Shown: positions 32,783 to 41,289, numbered from the stretch's first letter. The stretch: 64,000 bases of DNA from Flavobacterium sp. Root935 (GCF_001429295.1 NZ_LMJL01000012.1:749276-813275); one strand, 5' to 3'. Made by a program: numbers and translations. Notes: generated by a model from the letters alone, not told the origin.

Positions 32783-34321
32783 ATGGAAACCAAAACTTTA
32801 AGGCTCATTCTTGGAGATCAGCTAAATGGCAATCATTCCTGGTTTGAAACGATAGACAATTCAATAACCTATGTGATGATGGAAATCCGGACAGAAACCG
32901 ACTATGCCATACACCACATACAAAAAATAACAGGATTCTTTGCGGCAATGCGCCAGTTTTCCAACTTCCTGAAATCCAAAAAACACCATTTTATTTATCT
33001 GGAAATAAACGATAAAGACAATTTACAGTCCCTTGAGGCCAATCTATCCCTTCTAATAGAAAGGGATCATTACACAAGATTCGAATACATGCTGCCCGAT
33101 GAGTATCGCGTAGATGCAGTATTACAAAAATTTACATCCCAGATTTCTATTGCTTCTAAAGTTTACGATACCGAGCATTTTTTCAGTACCCGTAATGAAC
33201 TGGGAAAATTCTTTGAAGGCAAAAAAACTTTGCTGATGGAAAGTTTTTATCGCGCCATGCGAAAGAAACATCATGTACTAATGTCAGCAGACAGCCCACT
33301 GACAGGCCAGTGGAACTATGATCAGGAGAATAGAAAGAAACTGCCTAAAAATCATAAACCCGCTGCTCCTTTAGTTTTTAATAATGATGTTTCCCACATA
33401 GTGGATGCCATTTTACAGAATGATATTAAAACGATCGGATCTATTGACAAAACAAATTTTATCTGGCCAATAGACAGGGAACAGTCCCTTGAACTCCTTG
33501 ATTATTTTACAGATGAATGCCTGCCTTTATTCGGTTCTTACCAAGATGCGATGGTCCCTTATGAGTGGTCCTTATACCACTCCAGATTATCATTTTCGTT
33601 AAACACAAAAATGATTTCTCCATCTGAAGTCATACAAACGGCAATTGCAAAATGGGAGAAAAATTCTAAAATCATCACTTACAATCAATTGGAAGGTTTT
33701 GTACGTCAGATTATTGGATGGCGGGAATACATGAGGGGTATTTACTGGCTCAAGATGCCGGAATATGCTGCATTAAATTTTTTTGGCCATAAGGAAAAAT
33801 TGCCTCAATGGTTCTGGACAGGCAAAACTAAAATGAACTGTCTTAAAGACGCCATAACGCAGTCCCTGACATTTGCTTATGCGCACCATATCCAGCGTTT
33901 GATGATCACAGGGAATTTTGCCCTTTTGGCCGGAACCGATCCTGATGAAGTCGACAACTGGTATCTTGGCATATATATCGATGCTCTGCATTGGGTTGAA
34001 ATAACAAACACACGAGGCATGAGCCAGTTTGCAGATGGAGGAATTGTCGGCACCAAACCTTATGTCAGTTCAGCTTCTTATATTGATAAAATGAGCCATT
34101 ACTGCAGTACCTGCTTCTATAATAAAGCAAAAAAGACAGGCGATAAAGCATGTCCTTTTAACAGCCTGTATTGGAATTTTTATGATAAACAGGAACAGAA
34201 GCTCGCAGAAAATCCAAGAATTGGAATAATGTATAAAACATGGCATAAAATGAAGCCCGAAGCTAAAGCAGCAATGTTGAAACAGGCTGATTATTATTTG
34301 AAAAATATAAATAACTTATGA
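32783..34321 (+). CDS. Iron-sulfur (6-4) photolyase-like protein (FeS-BCP class)
   Basis: Bacterial cryptochrome/photolyase of the FeS class, 512 residues, predicted to repair (6-4) photoproducts or sense light. The N-terminus LRLILGDQLNGNHSWF is typical of the deoxyribodipyrimidine photolyase-related family. Four Cys fit the [4Fe-4S] ligands: Cys353 (KMNCLKD), Cys441 and Cys444 (YCSTCFYN) and Cys457 (KACPFN). Spacings 88, 3 and 13 equal those I recall for Agrobacterium PhrB (350, 438, 441, 454). FAD-domain segments include GWREYMRGIYW and MLPDEYRVD. The ATG at 32783, one base after DUF2256, is preferred over an earlier GTG. Overlaps CRY-DASH by 4 bases. Confidence 0.92.
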   Translation: METKTLRLILGDQLNGNHSWFETIDNSITYVMMEIRTETDYAIHHIQKITGFFAAMRQFSNFLKSKKHHFIYLEINDKDNLQSLEANLSLLIERDHYTRFEYMLPDEYRVDAVLQKFTSQISIASKVYDTEHFFSTRNELGKFFEGKKTLLMESFYRAMRKKHHVLMSADSPLTGQWNYDQENRKKLPKNHKPAAPLVFNNDVSHIVDAILQNDIKTIGSIDKTNFIWPIDREQSLELLDYFTDECLPLFGSYQDAMVPYEWSLYHSRLSFSLNTKMISPSEVIQTAIAKWEKNSKIITYNQLEGFVRQIIGWREYMRGIYWLKMPEYAALNFFGHKEKLPQWFWTGKTKMNCLKDAITQSLTFAYAHHIQRLMITGNFALLAGTDPDEVDNWYLGIYIDALHWVEITNTRGMSQFADGGIVGTKPYVSSASYIDKMSHYCSTCFYNKAKKTGDKACPFNSLYWNFYDKQEQKLAENPRIGIMYKTWHKMKPEAKAAMLKQADYYLKNINNL

Positions 34322-35613
34322 AAACAGCATTAGTTTGGTTTAAAACAGATTTACGAATAACCGATAATGAAACATTATTGAAAGCAGCCTCACAAAATGA
34401 CAGTGTTATTCCTGTTTATTGTTTCGACGATTCACATTTTGCAGTAACACCTTATGGATTTAAAAAAACAGGAGATTTCAGGGCCCAATTTCTTATGGAA
34501 TCCTTAATTGATCTGGATAGGAATTTAAGAGCATTAGGATCCGGACTGCTTATTTTGAAAGGAAAGCCTGAAATTGAAATTCCAAAAGCAGTGAAACACT
34601 ACAAAGCTGTTAAAGTGTATGCCAAACGTGAAGTTGCTTTTGAAGAAAAGCGTACTGAAAATTTAGTTCAGTCGGAGCTTTGGAAGCTTCGATGTGAATT
34701 TTTAACCTTTAGTACCAGTACTTTGTATCATGCAGAGGACCTACCTTTTTCAATAAAAAACATACCGGATGTATTTACTGATTTCAGAAAAAAAACGGAG
34801 AAAGATGCTGCAATACGATTGGCATTTGAAAAACCGGAAAATATAAAGTCGCCAGAAATTCCTAAACTTGAACTTCCAAATCTCAAGCAGCTTGGTTTAA
34901 AAAAGATAATTATGGACCCAAGAGCTGCTTTTGAATTTGCTGGAGGAGAATCTCAGGCCTTAAAAAGATTAGATTATTATTTTTTTGAATCCAATCTAAT
35001 ATCAACTTACAAGAAGACCCGAAACGGAATGGCAGGTCCTGATTATTCTTCCAAATTTTCGTCCTGGCTTGCCTTGGGATGTATTTCTCCAAGATTTATT
35101 TACCAGGAACTTAAAAGATACGAGTCCCTTTATACTGCTAATGAATCAACTTATTGGCTGGTATTTGAATTGCTTTGGCGCGATTACTTTAGATTTATGA
35201 TGAAGAAATATCCTAACCGTTTTTTTTACAAGAACGGACTTAAAAATAGCGATTCTTCAACTTCAAAAATAGATTTTCAGAAGCTCCATAACTGGATTGA
35301 AGGAAAAACAGGTGTCGATTTTATTGATGCCAACATGATTGAACTCAAATTGACGGGCTTTATGAGTAATCGTGGCCGTCAAAATGCAGCAAGCTATCTG
35401 TGTAACGATTTAGTAATAGACTGGCGATATGGTGCAGCTTACTTCGAGCAGCAGCTCATAGATTATGATGTCTGCAGCAACTGGGGGAATTGGGCTTATT
35501 TAGCCGGTGTTGGAAATGACCCAAGAGGTAGTCGTTACTTCAATATCGAAAAACAGGCAATAGATTACGATAAAGATAAAAGCTTTAGAAATTTATGGTT
35601 AAAAAAGCAATAA
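34318..35613 (+). CDS. CRY-DASH cryptochrome/photolyase
   Basis: DASH-type cryptochrome, 431 residues; members repair cyclobutane dimers in single-stranded or loop DNA and bind FAD and MTHF. The N-terminal domain begins LVWFKTDLRITDNETLL. Class-typical FAD-domain sequence is present: KTRNGMAGPDYSSKFSSWLA, LGCISPRFIYQELKRYE, FELLWRDYFRFMMKKYPNRF, GFMSNRGRQNAASYLCNDL and NWGNWAYLAGVGNDPRGSRY. Last gene of the seven-gene operon; ATGA overlap with the FeS photolyase gene supports coupled translation. The C-terminus is short, without extension. Confidence 0.93.
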   Translation: MKTALVWFKTDLRITDNETLLKAASQNDSVIPVYCFDDSHFAVTPYGFKKTGDFRAQFLMESLIDLDRNLRALGSGLLILKGKPEIEIPKAVKHYKAVKVYAKREVAFEEKRTENLVQSELWKLRCEFLTFSTSTLYHAEDLPFSIKNIPDVFTDFRKKTEKDAAIRLAFEKPENIKSPEIPKLELPNLKQLGLKKIIMDPRAAFEFAGGESQALKRLDYYFFESNLISTYKKTRNGMAGPDYSSKFSSWLALGCISPRFIYQELKRYESLYTANESTYWLVFELLWRDYFRFMMKKYPNRFFYKNGLKNSDSSTSKIDFQKLHNWIEGKTGVDFIDANMIELKLTGFMSNRGRQNAASYLCNDLVIDWRYGAAYFEQQLIDYDVCSNWGNWAYLAGVGNDPRGSRYFNIEKQAIDYDKDKSFRNLWLKKQ

Positions 35614-35909
35614 TAACCGACGTAATCTCCCTTTTACAGATTCTTATAAAACCAGGACATAATACGTTCTTATTTTATCTCAGTTTAAATCATTAAAAAA
35701 AGACAGCTACATGGTATTTTTTTCTTTCCTTCAAAAAAATATCTTTGCAAAGTCCAAATTTTCCCTAATTAAAATTAGAGACCTCTAAATTTTAACAAAC
35801 ATTAAAATATTAATTATTCGCACATCAAAACCAAAAATTACTTGTCTGAAGATAAAAAATCGTTTTGTATTGAATGCTTTTTGATGATCTACTAGAGTTA
35901 TCCCTCTAT
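35614..35909. other. Intergenic gap after the photolyase operon
   Basis: About 300 AT-rich bases between the CRY-DASH gene and the integrative element. I see no gene, no convincing terminator and no clear attachment-site repeat. Confidence 0.4.
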
Positions 35910-36251
35910 CTATTTATTTCGATTATGATTATACTTTAATGCTTCTGATTCTATTTCCTGGATTGTTTTCTTTTTCCCTTTAGAAATCCATTCTAAAAGC
36001 TCTTCTTCAAAAAAGTACAGCTTTTTACCATATTTATAGCACGGAATTTTTCTCTGCCTTACAAGAGCGTAAATTGTAGGCTTTGCTTTTCCTATGAGCC
36101 GGCTTGCTTCTTCAATACCAATAGGAATACTTTTTTCTTTAGATTCATATACCTATACATTCTGAATCAAAAGTTTAATCTCGGCAATTTCTTTCACTAA
36201 ATGTGCTACTGCTTTAGGCAGGTTCTCAAAAGAGATTTCGTTTGTGTCCAT
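35910..36251 (-). pseudogene. Excisionase-like HTH protein gene with internal amber stop
   Basis: The minus strand from the ATG at 36251 reads MDTNEISFENLPKAVAHLVK then EIAEIKLLIQNV, then TAG at 36155-36153, then VYESKEKSIPIGIEEASRLI, GKAKPTIYALVRQRKIPCYK and KLYFFEEELLEWISKGKKKT to a stop at 35910. Without the amber codon this is a typical Bacteroidetes mobile-element HTH protein of about 113 residues: a helical N-terminus plus an excisionase-type winged HTH. The frame continues cleanly on both sides. Either a recent nonsense mutation or a sequencing error. Confidence 0.75.
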
Positions 36252-36288
36252 AGCTATCGTTTTTAACAGTTATGGCGCAAATGAAAAA

Positions 36289-36326
36289 AGTGTTTCTGCT
36301 GTGTCCTTCTTCACAGCAGAAACACT
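36289..36326 (-). terminator. Rho-independent terminator of the integrase gene cluster
   Basis: AGTGTTTCTGCTGTG (36289-36304) pairs with CACAGCAGAAACACT (36312-36326) across a short loop. On the minus strand the stem is followed directly by TTTTTTCATTT. It lies 33 bases after the stop of the 249-residue gene. Confidence 0.85.
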
Positions 36327-36358
36327 TGACAAACACAGTGTTTTATATGTATTGGCAG

Positions 36359-37108
36359 TTAAAAATCTGTAAAATCTTCCATAATCTTTATAAGCCCTTT
36401 CTGTTCATCATCTTTCAGATGCGTTTTAATGCTGTTCTGCTCAACATCTTTTAAAGCGTCAGCAAAAGTCAGTTTTAAAAATTGCGCGGCTCTGTCCTGC
36501 CTGCTGACTTTAAAGCAATTCCAGATATTCCAGCCAAAATGATACAGATCGAGATTGGACAGATCTTTTACTTTTAACGGTTTAATCTTTTCAAAATTTA
36601 TGTCTTCAGCATATATGATTATATTCCTGCCCAATTGTTTCAAATCATCATCCGACACGTACAGCGCAAACTCCTGCTGTGCATAACGGATGGCAGTATC
36701 AATTCTAGCCTGTTTTTGATTTCTGGCTGCATTTTGCCGCTCCTCCCTTATCTGCTGAATATTTCTGGCTGAATTTTTATTTTCAAGCATTTCGGGCTTA
36801 ATTAAAGCATCCTGTGGCTGCTCTTGTATTTTTTCAAGGTCTTCACCTGGAATCCGGCTTTCAGGCGATTCATTTTTTTTTGTCTTCAAAAAACGATTCA
36901 GTAATCTCTCAGCCAAGTCGTTAAGAAATAAACTTAGAATTGCAAACATTAAAATTCCAAATCCAGTGCAGATCCAAAAGAAAACGCCGGCCGTATATTC
37001 ATCCGCACCTTTTTCCAGAAGGACCAGTCTTCCGATTGCACCTACAAAAACACAGACTAAAAAAACAGACAGGTAAACTGCTATATATTCAAAGTACTTT
37101 ATTTTCAT
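36359..37108 (-). CDS. Two-TM protein of the integrative element, function unknown
   Basis: 249 residues. Two membrane segments at the N-terminus (about 8-30 and 40-62), then a polar, Gln/Glu-rich coiled region (about 75-145, IQQIREERQNAARNQKQARI), then a globular C-terminus with LDLYHFGWNIWNCFKVSRQD and HLKDDEQKGLIKIMEDFTDF. I recognise the C-terminal style from proteins encoded beside integrases in Bacteroidetes elements but no function is known. The start overlaps the integrase stop by 4 bases, so it is co-translated with it. A terminator follows at 36289-36326. Confidence 0.7.
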   Translation of the reverse strand: MKIKYFEYIAVYLSVFLVCVFVGAIGRLVLLEKGADEYTAGVFFWICTGFGILMFAILSLFLNDLAERLLNRFLKTKKNESPESRIPGEDLEKIQEQPQDALIKPEMLENKNSARNIQQIREERQNAARNQKQARIDTAIRYAQQEFALYVSDDDLKQLGRNIIIYAEDINFEKIKPLKVKDLSNLDLYHFGWNIWNCFKVSRQDRAAQFLKLTFADALKDVEQNSIKTHLKDDEQKGLIKIMEDFTDF

Positions 37109-37860
37109 TTCGCTGTTTTCTTTAAAGATTCCAATTGTATTGCCTGGGAAGCTCTGTTTTTCTTCTCATCTATTACTTTGGCGTAGATTTGAGTAGTTTT
37201 TACGTTGGTATGCCCGAGCATTTTACTGACCGTATAGATGTCTGTCCCGCTTGAGAGCTGCAGTGTTGCAAATGTATGGCGGAAGCAGTGGAAGGTAATG
37301 TTCTTTTTAATGCCGGCAGATTCAACCCATTTTTTCAGAGGGCGTGAAATCCAGGACGGGTCCGGCAGATCCTCAAAAACAAGCTGCCCGGGAAGCCTTG
37401 GTTCTCCGCAGAGCTGGAAAGCCTGCCGAGAAATAGGCATATATTCCACACCCCTTGTCTTTTTCTGCGTGAAATGCAGTTTGGCCATACCGTCTTCCAG
37501 GCTTATCTCTTTCCATCGGAGCTTCTGAATGTCGGAATGCCGCAGGCCGGTTAGAGCAGAGAAAAGCGAGGCTCTTTTAAGGACGTCTTTTTCACAGGGC
37601 GTTTCAGCCAATGCATTCAATTCTTTAATGGTCAGATATTCACGTCTTGACTCCTGATCCGGAATGCCTTTTATTTTTGAAGATAAATCAACTGTTAGAT
37701 ATCCGTCGATAAAGGCCTGTTTTAAAGCCGCTTTAAAAATGGAAAAATACCTTGCCGCAGTGTTGCGGGAAAGTATTCCTTTTTTGCCTCCTCCTAGCGG
37801 GGCACCCAGCAGAAACAGTTTAAAATCTTCCGCCATTGTGCTGTCAACCTCGGAAAACAT
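37105..37860 (-). pseudogene. Tyrosine recombinase, catalytic C-terminal part (frameshifted from its N-terminus)
   Basis: Site-specific integrase core. Residues seen: Arg in SALTGLRHSDIQKLR, His-x-x-Arg in FHCFRHTFATLQLSSG, His in SKMLGHTNVKTTQIYAK, with Tyr as nucleophile; all catalytic residues are present. Upstream in this frame the sequence continues as IHWERTREFLKSYSKGSL, the start of the core-binding domain, before running into the frame of the N-terminal piece. So the ATG at 37860 is not the true start. Joined with 37884-38363 the protein would be about 415 residues, normal for Bacteroidetes integrases. As read, the gene is split and probably inactive. Confidence 0.85.
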
Positions 37861-37883
37861 CAGGCTGCCTTTGGAATAGCTTT

Positions 37884-38363
37884 TTAAAAATTCTCTGGTC
37901 CGCTCCCAATGGATCTGAATGGATTTTGAACTACGGGCGTGTCTTTAGACGCCACCGCGGAAATGTATTTAATAAAATCCTCTTTTCCTTTCTCTTTCTG
38001 TTCCGCCAATAGGTTATCAGCATCACTGTACAGATCTGTATTATCGTATTCCTTCTGCCTGATTTTGCGCACTCCGTCCGCATACAGCATTATTTCACGG
38101 TCGCTTTCGCTTCTGCACATTATTACCCCGTTATCGGTGCGTCTGGGTTTGTAGGATTTAGTTCCGTCTGCATCTGTGCGGGCAGTCCTTTTCTTGTCCC
38201 ACTCCACCGTTGTTACGGCTCTGTTTAAATATTCACGGATTCTTTGGGGAGTTTTCTTTCCAGAGACCTCAACAGGATAGCTTTCTATGTAAACATACCA
38301 TTCTTTTCGGTCTTCTGCCTTTCGAAGACGAACAGTCACCTTGGTTTTTGCTAATTGTTTCAT
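37884..38363 (-). pseudogene. Tyrosine recombinase, N-terminal arm-binding part
   Basis: 159 residues starting MKQLAKTKVTVRLRKAEDRK, with the arm-type DNA-binding fold (VYIESYPVEVSGKKTPQRIR, REYLNRAVTTVEWDKKRT) and a helical linker (RQKEYDNTDLYSDADNLLAE). The frame ends after VVQNPFRSIGSGPENF. A one-base shift in the AAAATCCATTCAGATCC region would restore IHWERTREFL and lead into the catalytic half at 37105-37860. Its start overlaps the upstream HTH gene stop by 4 bases. Confidence 0.82.
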
Positions 38364-38914
38364 ATAAAATCTTTTCCGTTATACAAGTTATCAATTTCGC
38401 TTTTTGGAGCATATACATGCTTTCCAATCTGTCTGGTCGGGATTGAATATTTCCTGATATGGCTGTAGACAGAACCTTCAGATATTTGAAACCTATTAGC
38501 TATTTCGCCGATAGAATAGCAGTCCTCTTTTTCAAGGCTGTATAATTTTTTCTTCAATCCGCTTTCAGCCTGCGGCAGATTACGTGCAGGGCCGAACATC
38601 TCTTCCATAACTCTGCGGTCTATTCTTATAAGGCGGGATCCCAGATTAATTGAAGGAATTTTTCCCTGCCCGACAAGCCGGTAAAGGGACTTATTGTTAA
38701 TGCCAAAAAGCATGCCAGCTTCAGGAACAGAGATAAATGCCCTGTTCTCTGGTATTTTATCCGTAAGCGCTTTGAGCTCCTCTTCAATTTTAAGCCGTTT
38801 CATCTTCAGTTTGTATGCTTTTTTACTGCATACATGGGAGCAGTAGACAGAAGTGACGGTTTTAGGAAGAAATTCTTCCCCGCAGTTAACACATTGTTTA
38901 TTAGCTCTTTTCAT
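38360..38914 (-). CDS. Zinc-finger plus double HTH protein of the integrative element
   Basis: DNA-binding protein, 184 residues. The N-terminus has a four-Cys zinc finger (QCVNCGEEFLPK, then YCSHVCSKKAYK). Two excisionase-type HTH modules follow: ISVPEAGMLFGINNKSLYRL with GSRLIRIDR (about 61-105), and SIGEIANRFQISEGSVYSHI with GKHVYAPKSE (about 132-180). Such proteins precede integrases in Bacteroidetes elements and may act as excision factors or regulators. It is the first gene of the cluster; its stop overlaps the integrase start by 4 bases. A -7 match (TATATTTG, 39004-38997) lies about 80 bases upstream. Confidence 0.8.
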   Translation of the reverse strand: MKRANKQCVNCGEEFLPKTVTSVYCSHVCSKKAYKLKMKRLKIEEELKALTDKIPENRAFISVPEAGMLFGINNKSLYRLVGQGKIPSINLGSRLIRIDRRVMEEMFGPARNLPQAESGLKKKLYSLEKEDCYSIGEIANRFQISEGSVYSHIRKYSIPTRQIGKHVYAPKSEIDNLYNGKDFI

Positions 38915-38921
38915 TATCTTT

Positions 38922-39004
38922 GTCTCCTCTTAAGATACCATAAGGGTACATAAGTCCCACTTCGTCTCCACTTAAGGGACAGGTACAAATATGGTACAAA
39001 TATA
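38922..39004. repeat. Direct repeats upstream of the integrase cluster
   Basis: GTCTCCTCTTAAG (38922-38934) and GTCTCCACTTAAG (38964-38976) repeat 42 bases apart, followed by two tandem GGTACAAATAT units (38982-38992 and 38993-39003). They may be recombinase arm sites or operators of the element. The second tandem unit contains the -7 match of the HTH gene. Confidence 0.5.
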
Positions 39005-39054
39005 TGATAAAAAACGATTAAAAAGCAGCAAAAATAAAAATGAATAAAAAAGAA

Positions 39055-39087
39055 AAACCGCTGTAAACTTTACATTTACAGCGGTTT
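39055..39087 (-). terminator. Rho-independent terminator of dnaK
   Basis: A 13-base perfect stem, AAACCGCTGTAAA (39055-39067) with TTTACAGCGGTTT (39075-39087), 7-base loop. On the minus strand it is followed by a T-rich tract. It lies 33 bases after the dnaK stop. Confidence 0.85.
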
Positions 39088-39119
39088 AGCACTTATTATT
39101 ACCTGATGTTAATCAGTAC

Positions 39120-41006
39120 TTATTTGACTTCTTCGAATTCAACGTCTTCAACATTGTCTCCAGAAGACTGCTCTTGTTGTGGAGCAGCTTGTTGACCTTG
39201 TTCACCACCTTGAGCGTACATTGCTTCTGTAGCTGTTTTCCAAGCTGCATTTACATTGTCTAATCCTTTTTGGATTGCATCAAGATCTTGAGATTGGTGA
39301 GCCATTCTCAATTCAGTTAAAGCATATTCGATAGCTGTTTTGTGCTCATCTGTAAGTTTATCTCCTAACTCTTTCAATTGAGATTCAGTTTGGAAAATAG
39401 TACTATCAGCTTCGTTCAATTTCTCAGCTCTTTCTTTTGCAATTCTGTCAGCATCAGCGTTAGCTTCAGCGTCTTTTTTCATTTTTTCGATTTCTTCAGC
39501 TGTTAATCCAGAAGAAGCTTCGATACGGATATCGTGAGATTTTCCTGTTCCTTTGTCAGTTGCAGAAACTTTGATGATACCATTAGCATCGATATCGAAA
39601 GTTACTTCAATTTGAGGAACTCCTCTTGGTGCTGGTGGAATACCATCTAAGTGGAAACGACCGATAGTTTTGTTATCAGCAGCCATTGCTCTTTCTCCTT
39701 GTAATACGTGGATTTCAACAGATGGTTGAGAATCAGCAGCAGTAGAGAATACTTGAGATTTTTTAGTTGGGATAGTTGTGTTAGACTCGATTAATTTAGT
39801 CAATACACCACCCATAGTTTCGATACCTAAAGAAAGAGGCGTTACGTCAAGTAACAATACATCTTTTACATCTCCAGATAAAACTCCACCTTGAATAGCA
39901 GCTCCAATAGCAACAACCTCATCAGGGTTAACACCTTTAGATGCTTTTTTACCGAAGAATTTTTCAACTTCGTCAGCGATTCTTGGCATACGAGTAGAAC
40001 CTCCTACAAGGATTACTTCGTCGATATCAGATGTAGATAAACCTGCATCTTTTAATGCTTTAGCAACTGGTTCCATAGAACGTTTTACTAAAGTATCAGA
40101 TAATTGCTCAAATTTAGCTCTAGATAATTTTTTTACTAAGTGTTTTGGTCCAGAAGCAGTAGCAGTTACGTATGGTAAGTTGATTTCTGTTTCAGCAGAA
40201 GATGATAATTCAATCTTAGCTTTCTCAGCAGCTTCTTTTAAACGTTGTAATGACATTGGATCTAAACGTAAATCAATACCTTCTTCAGATTTGAATTCGT
40301 CAGCTAACCAATCAATAATAACTTGGTCAAAATCATCACCACCTAAGTGAGTATCTCCATTAGTAGATAATACTTCAAATACACCATCTCCTAATTCAAG
40401 AACAGAAATATCAAAAGTACCTCCACCTAAATCGTAAACAGCAATTTTTTGATCAGTTCCTTTTTTATCTAATCCGTAAGCAAGTGCAGCAGCAGTTGGC
40501 TCGTTGATGATACGCATAACTTTAAGACCAGCGATTTCACCAGCTTCTTTTGTAGCTTGACGTTGCGCATCGTTAAAGTAAGCAGGAACAGTAATAACTG
40601 CCTCAGTAACTGTTTGACCTAAATAGTCTTCAGCAGTTTTTTTCATTTTTTGAAGTGTCATTGCAGACAATTCTTGAGCAGTGTATAAACGACCGTCAAT
40701 ATCCACACGTGGAGTATTGTTGTCACCTTTTACAACACTGTAAGGAACTCTTTTTGCCTCATCTTGAGTTTCAGCAAAAGTGTGTCCCATAAAACGTTTA
40801 ATAGAAGCAATCGTTTTTGTAGGATTCGTTACTGCTTGTCTTTTTGCAGGATCACCTACTTTAATTTCGCCACCTTCAACAAAAGCGATGATAGATGGTG
40901 TAGTTCTTTTTCCTTCTGCGTTAGGGATAACAACTGCTTCGTTACCTTCCATTACAGAAACACAAGAGTTCGTCGTACCTAAGTCAATTCCGATTATTTT
41001 ACCCAT
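39120..41006 (-). CDS. dnaK: Molecular chaperone DnaK (Hsp70)
   Basis: ATP-dependent Hsp70 chaperone, 628 residues, full length. The ATPase domain (about 1-385) starts KIIGIDLGTTNSCVSVMEG and has AVITVPAYFNDAQRQATKEA, VYDLGGGTFDISVLELG and ILVGGSTRMPRI. The substrate domain contains DVTPLSLGIETMGG and the lid region rich in Lys/Glu. The C-terminus ends in the usual acidic DNVEDVEFEEVK. Codon use is narrow and optimised, unlike its neighbours, as for an abundant protein. It stands alone: no grpE or dnaJ is adjacent. No housekeeping promoter is visible, but a sigma-54-like site lies at 41051-41071. Confidence 0.98.
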   Translation of the reverse strand: MGKIIGIDLGTTNSCVSVMEGNEAVVIPNAEGKRTTPSIIAFVEGGEIKVGDPAKRQAVTNPTKTIASIKRFMGHTFAETQDEAKRVPYSVVKGDNNTPRVDIDGRLYTAQELSAMTLQKMKKTAEDYLGQTVTEAVITVPAYFNDAQRQATKEAGEIAGLKVMRIINEPTAAALAYGLDKKGTDQKIAVYDLGGGTFDISVLELGDGVFEVLSTNGDTHLGGDDFDQVIIDWLADEFKSEEGIDLRLDPMSLQRLKEAAEKAKIELSSSAETEINLPYVTATASGPKHLVKKLSRAKFEQLSDTLVKRSMEPVAKALKDAGLSTSDIDEVILVGGSTRMPRIADEVEKFFGKKASKGVNPDEVVAIGAAIQGGVLSGDVKDVLLLDVTPLSLGIETMGGVLTKLIESNTTIPTKKSQVFSTAADSQPSVEIHVLQGERAMAADNKTIGRFHLDGIPPAPRGVPQIEVTFDIDANGIIKVSATDKGTGKSHDIRIEASSGLTAEEIEKMKKDAEANADADRIAKERAEKLNEADSTIFQTESQLKELGDKLTDEHKTAIEYALTELRMAHQSQDLDAIQKGLDNVNAAWKTATEAMYAQGGEQGQQAAPQQEQSSGDNVEDVEFEEVK

Positions 41007-41050
41007 TTTTTATATATTTAATTTTTGATTTAATTTCATAACTCAGGTGG

Positions 41051-41071
41051 CATAAGTCAATCTTTATGCCA
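41051..41071 (-). promoter_or_regulatory. Sigma-54-like promoter of dnaK
   Basis: The minus strand reads TGGCAT, 5 bases, TTGAC, which fits the -24/-12 pattern TGGCAC-N5-TTGC with correct spacing. The start would be near 41045, giving a leader of about 40 bases. Five TGTCA/TGACA pentamers occur upstream (41093, 41127, 41135, 41151 and 41180), possible enhancer sites. No TAnnTTTG element was found. Confidence 0.45.
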
Positions 41072-41200
41072 ATATCAAAAACCAAAGTAATTTGTCAGTT
41101 TTAATAATGGCACAACAAAAATCATCTGACAACATGACATTTTTAAAACCTGACAATCATGGCATGATATATTTTTTCATGTCATTATTAAGGCATTAAG

Positions 41201-41289
41201 GAACTATTTCCCGCTATCCGCTATATCTTTTATGCCTCCCAAAGCTTCGAAACCGGCATAAAGGGATATCGTTGCTATCGGGGCTAGGA
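41201..41289 (-). repeat. REP-like palindromic element, family A copy 2
   Basis: Reverse complement of the element at 494-574: TAGCCCCGATAGC at one end, a central hairpin with CTTTATGCCGG..GCATAAAAG, and GATAGCGGGAAATAGTTCC at the other. Lies between dnaK and the antiporter gene. Confidence 0.6.

Noticed and set aside
41007..41200. CIRCE element for dnaK
   Set aside because: No TTAGCACTC-N9-GAGTGCTAA is present; the inverted repeat TGGCATAA..TTATGCCA fits a sigma-54-like site better.
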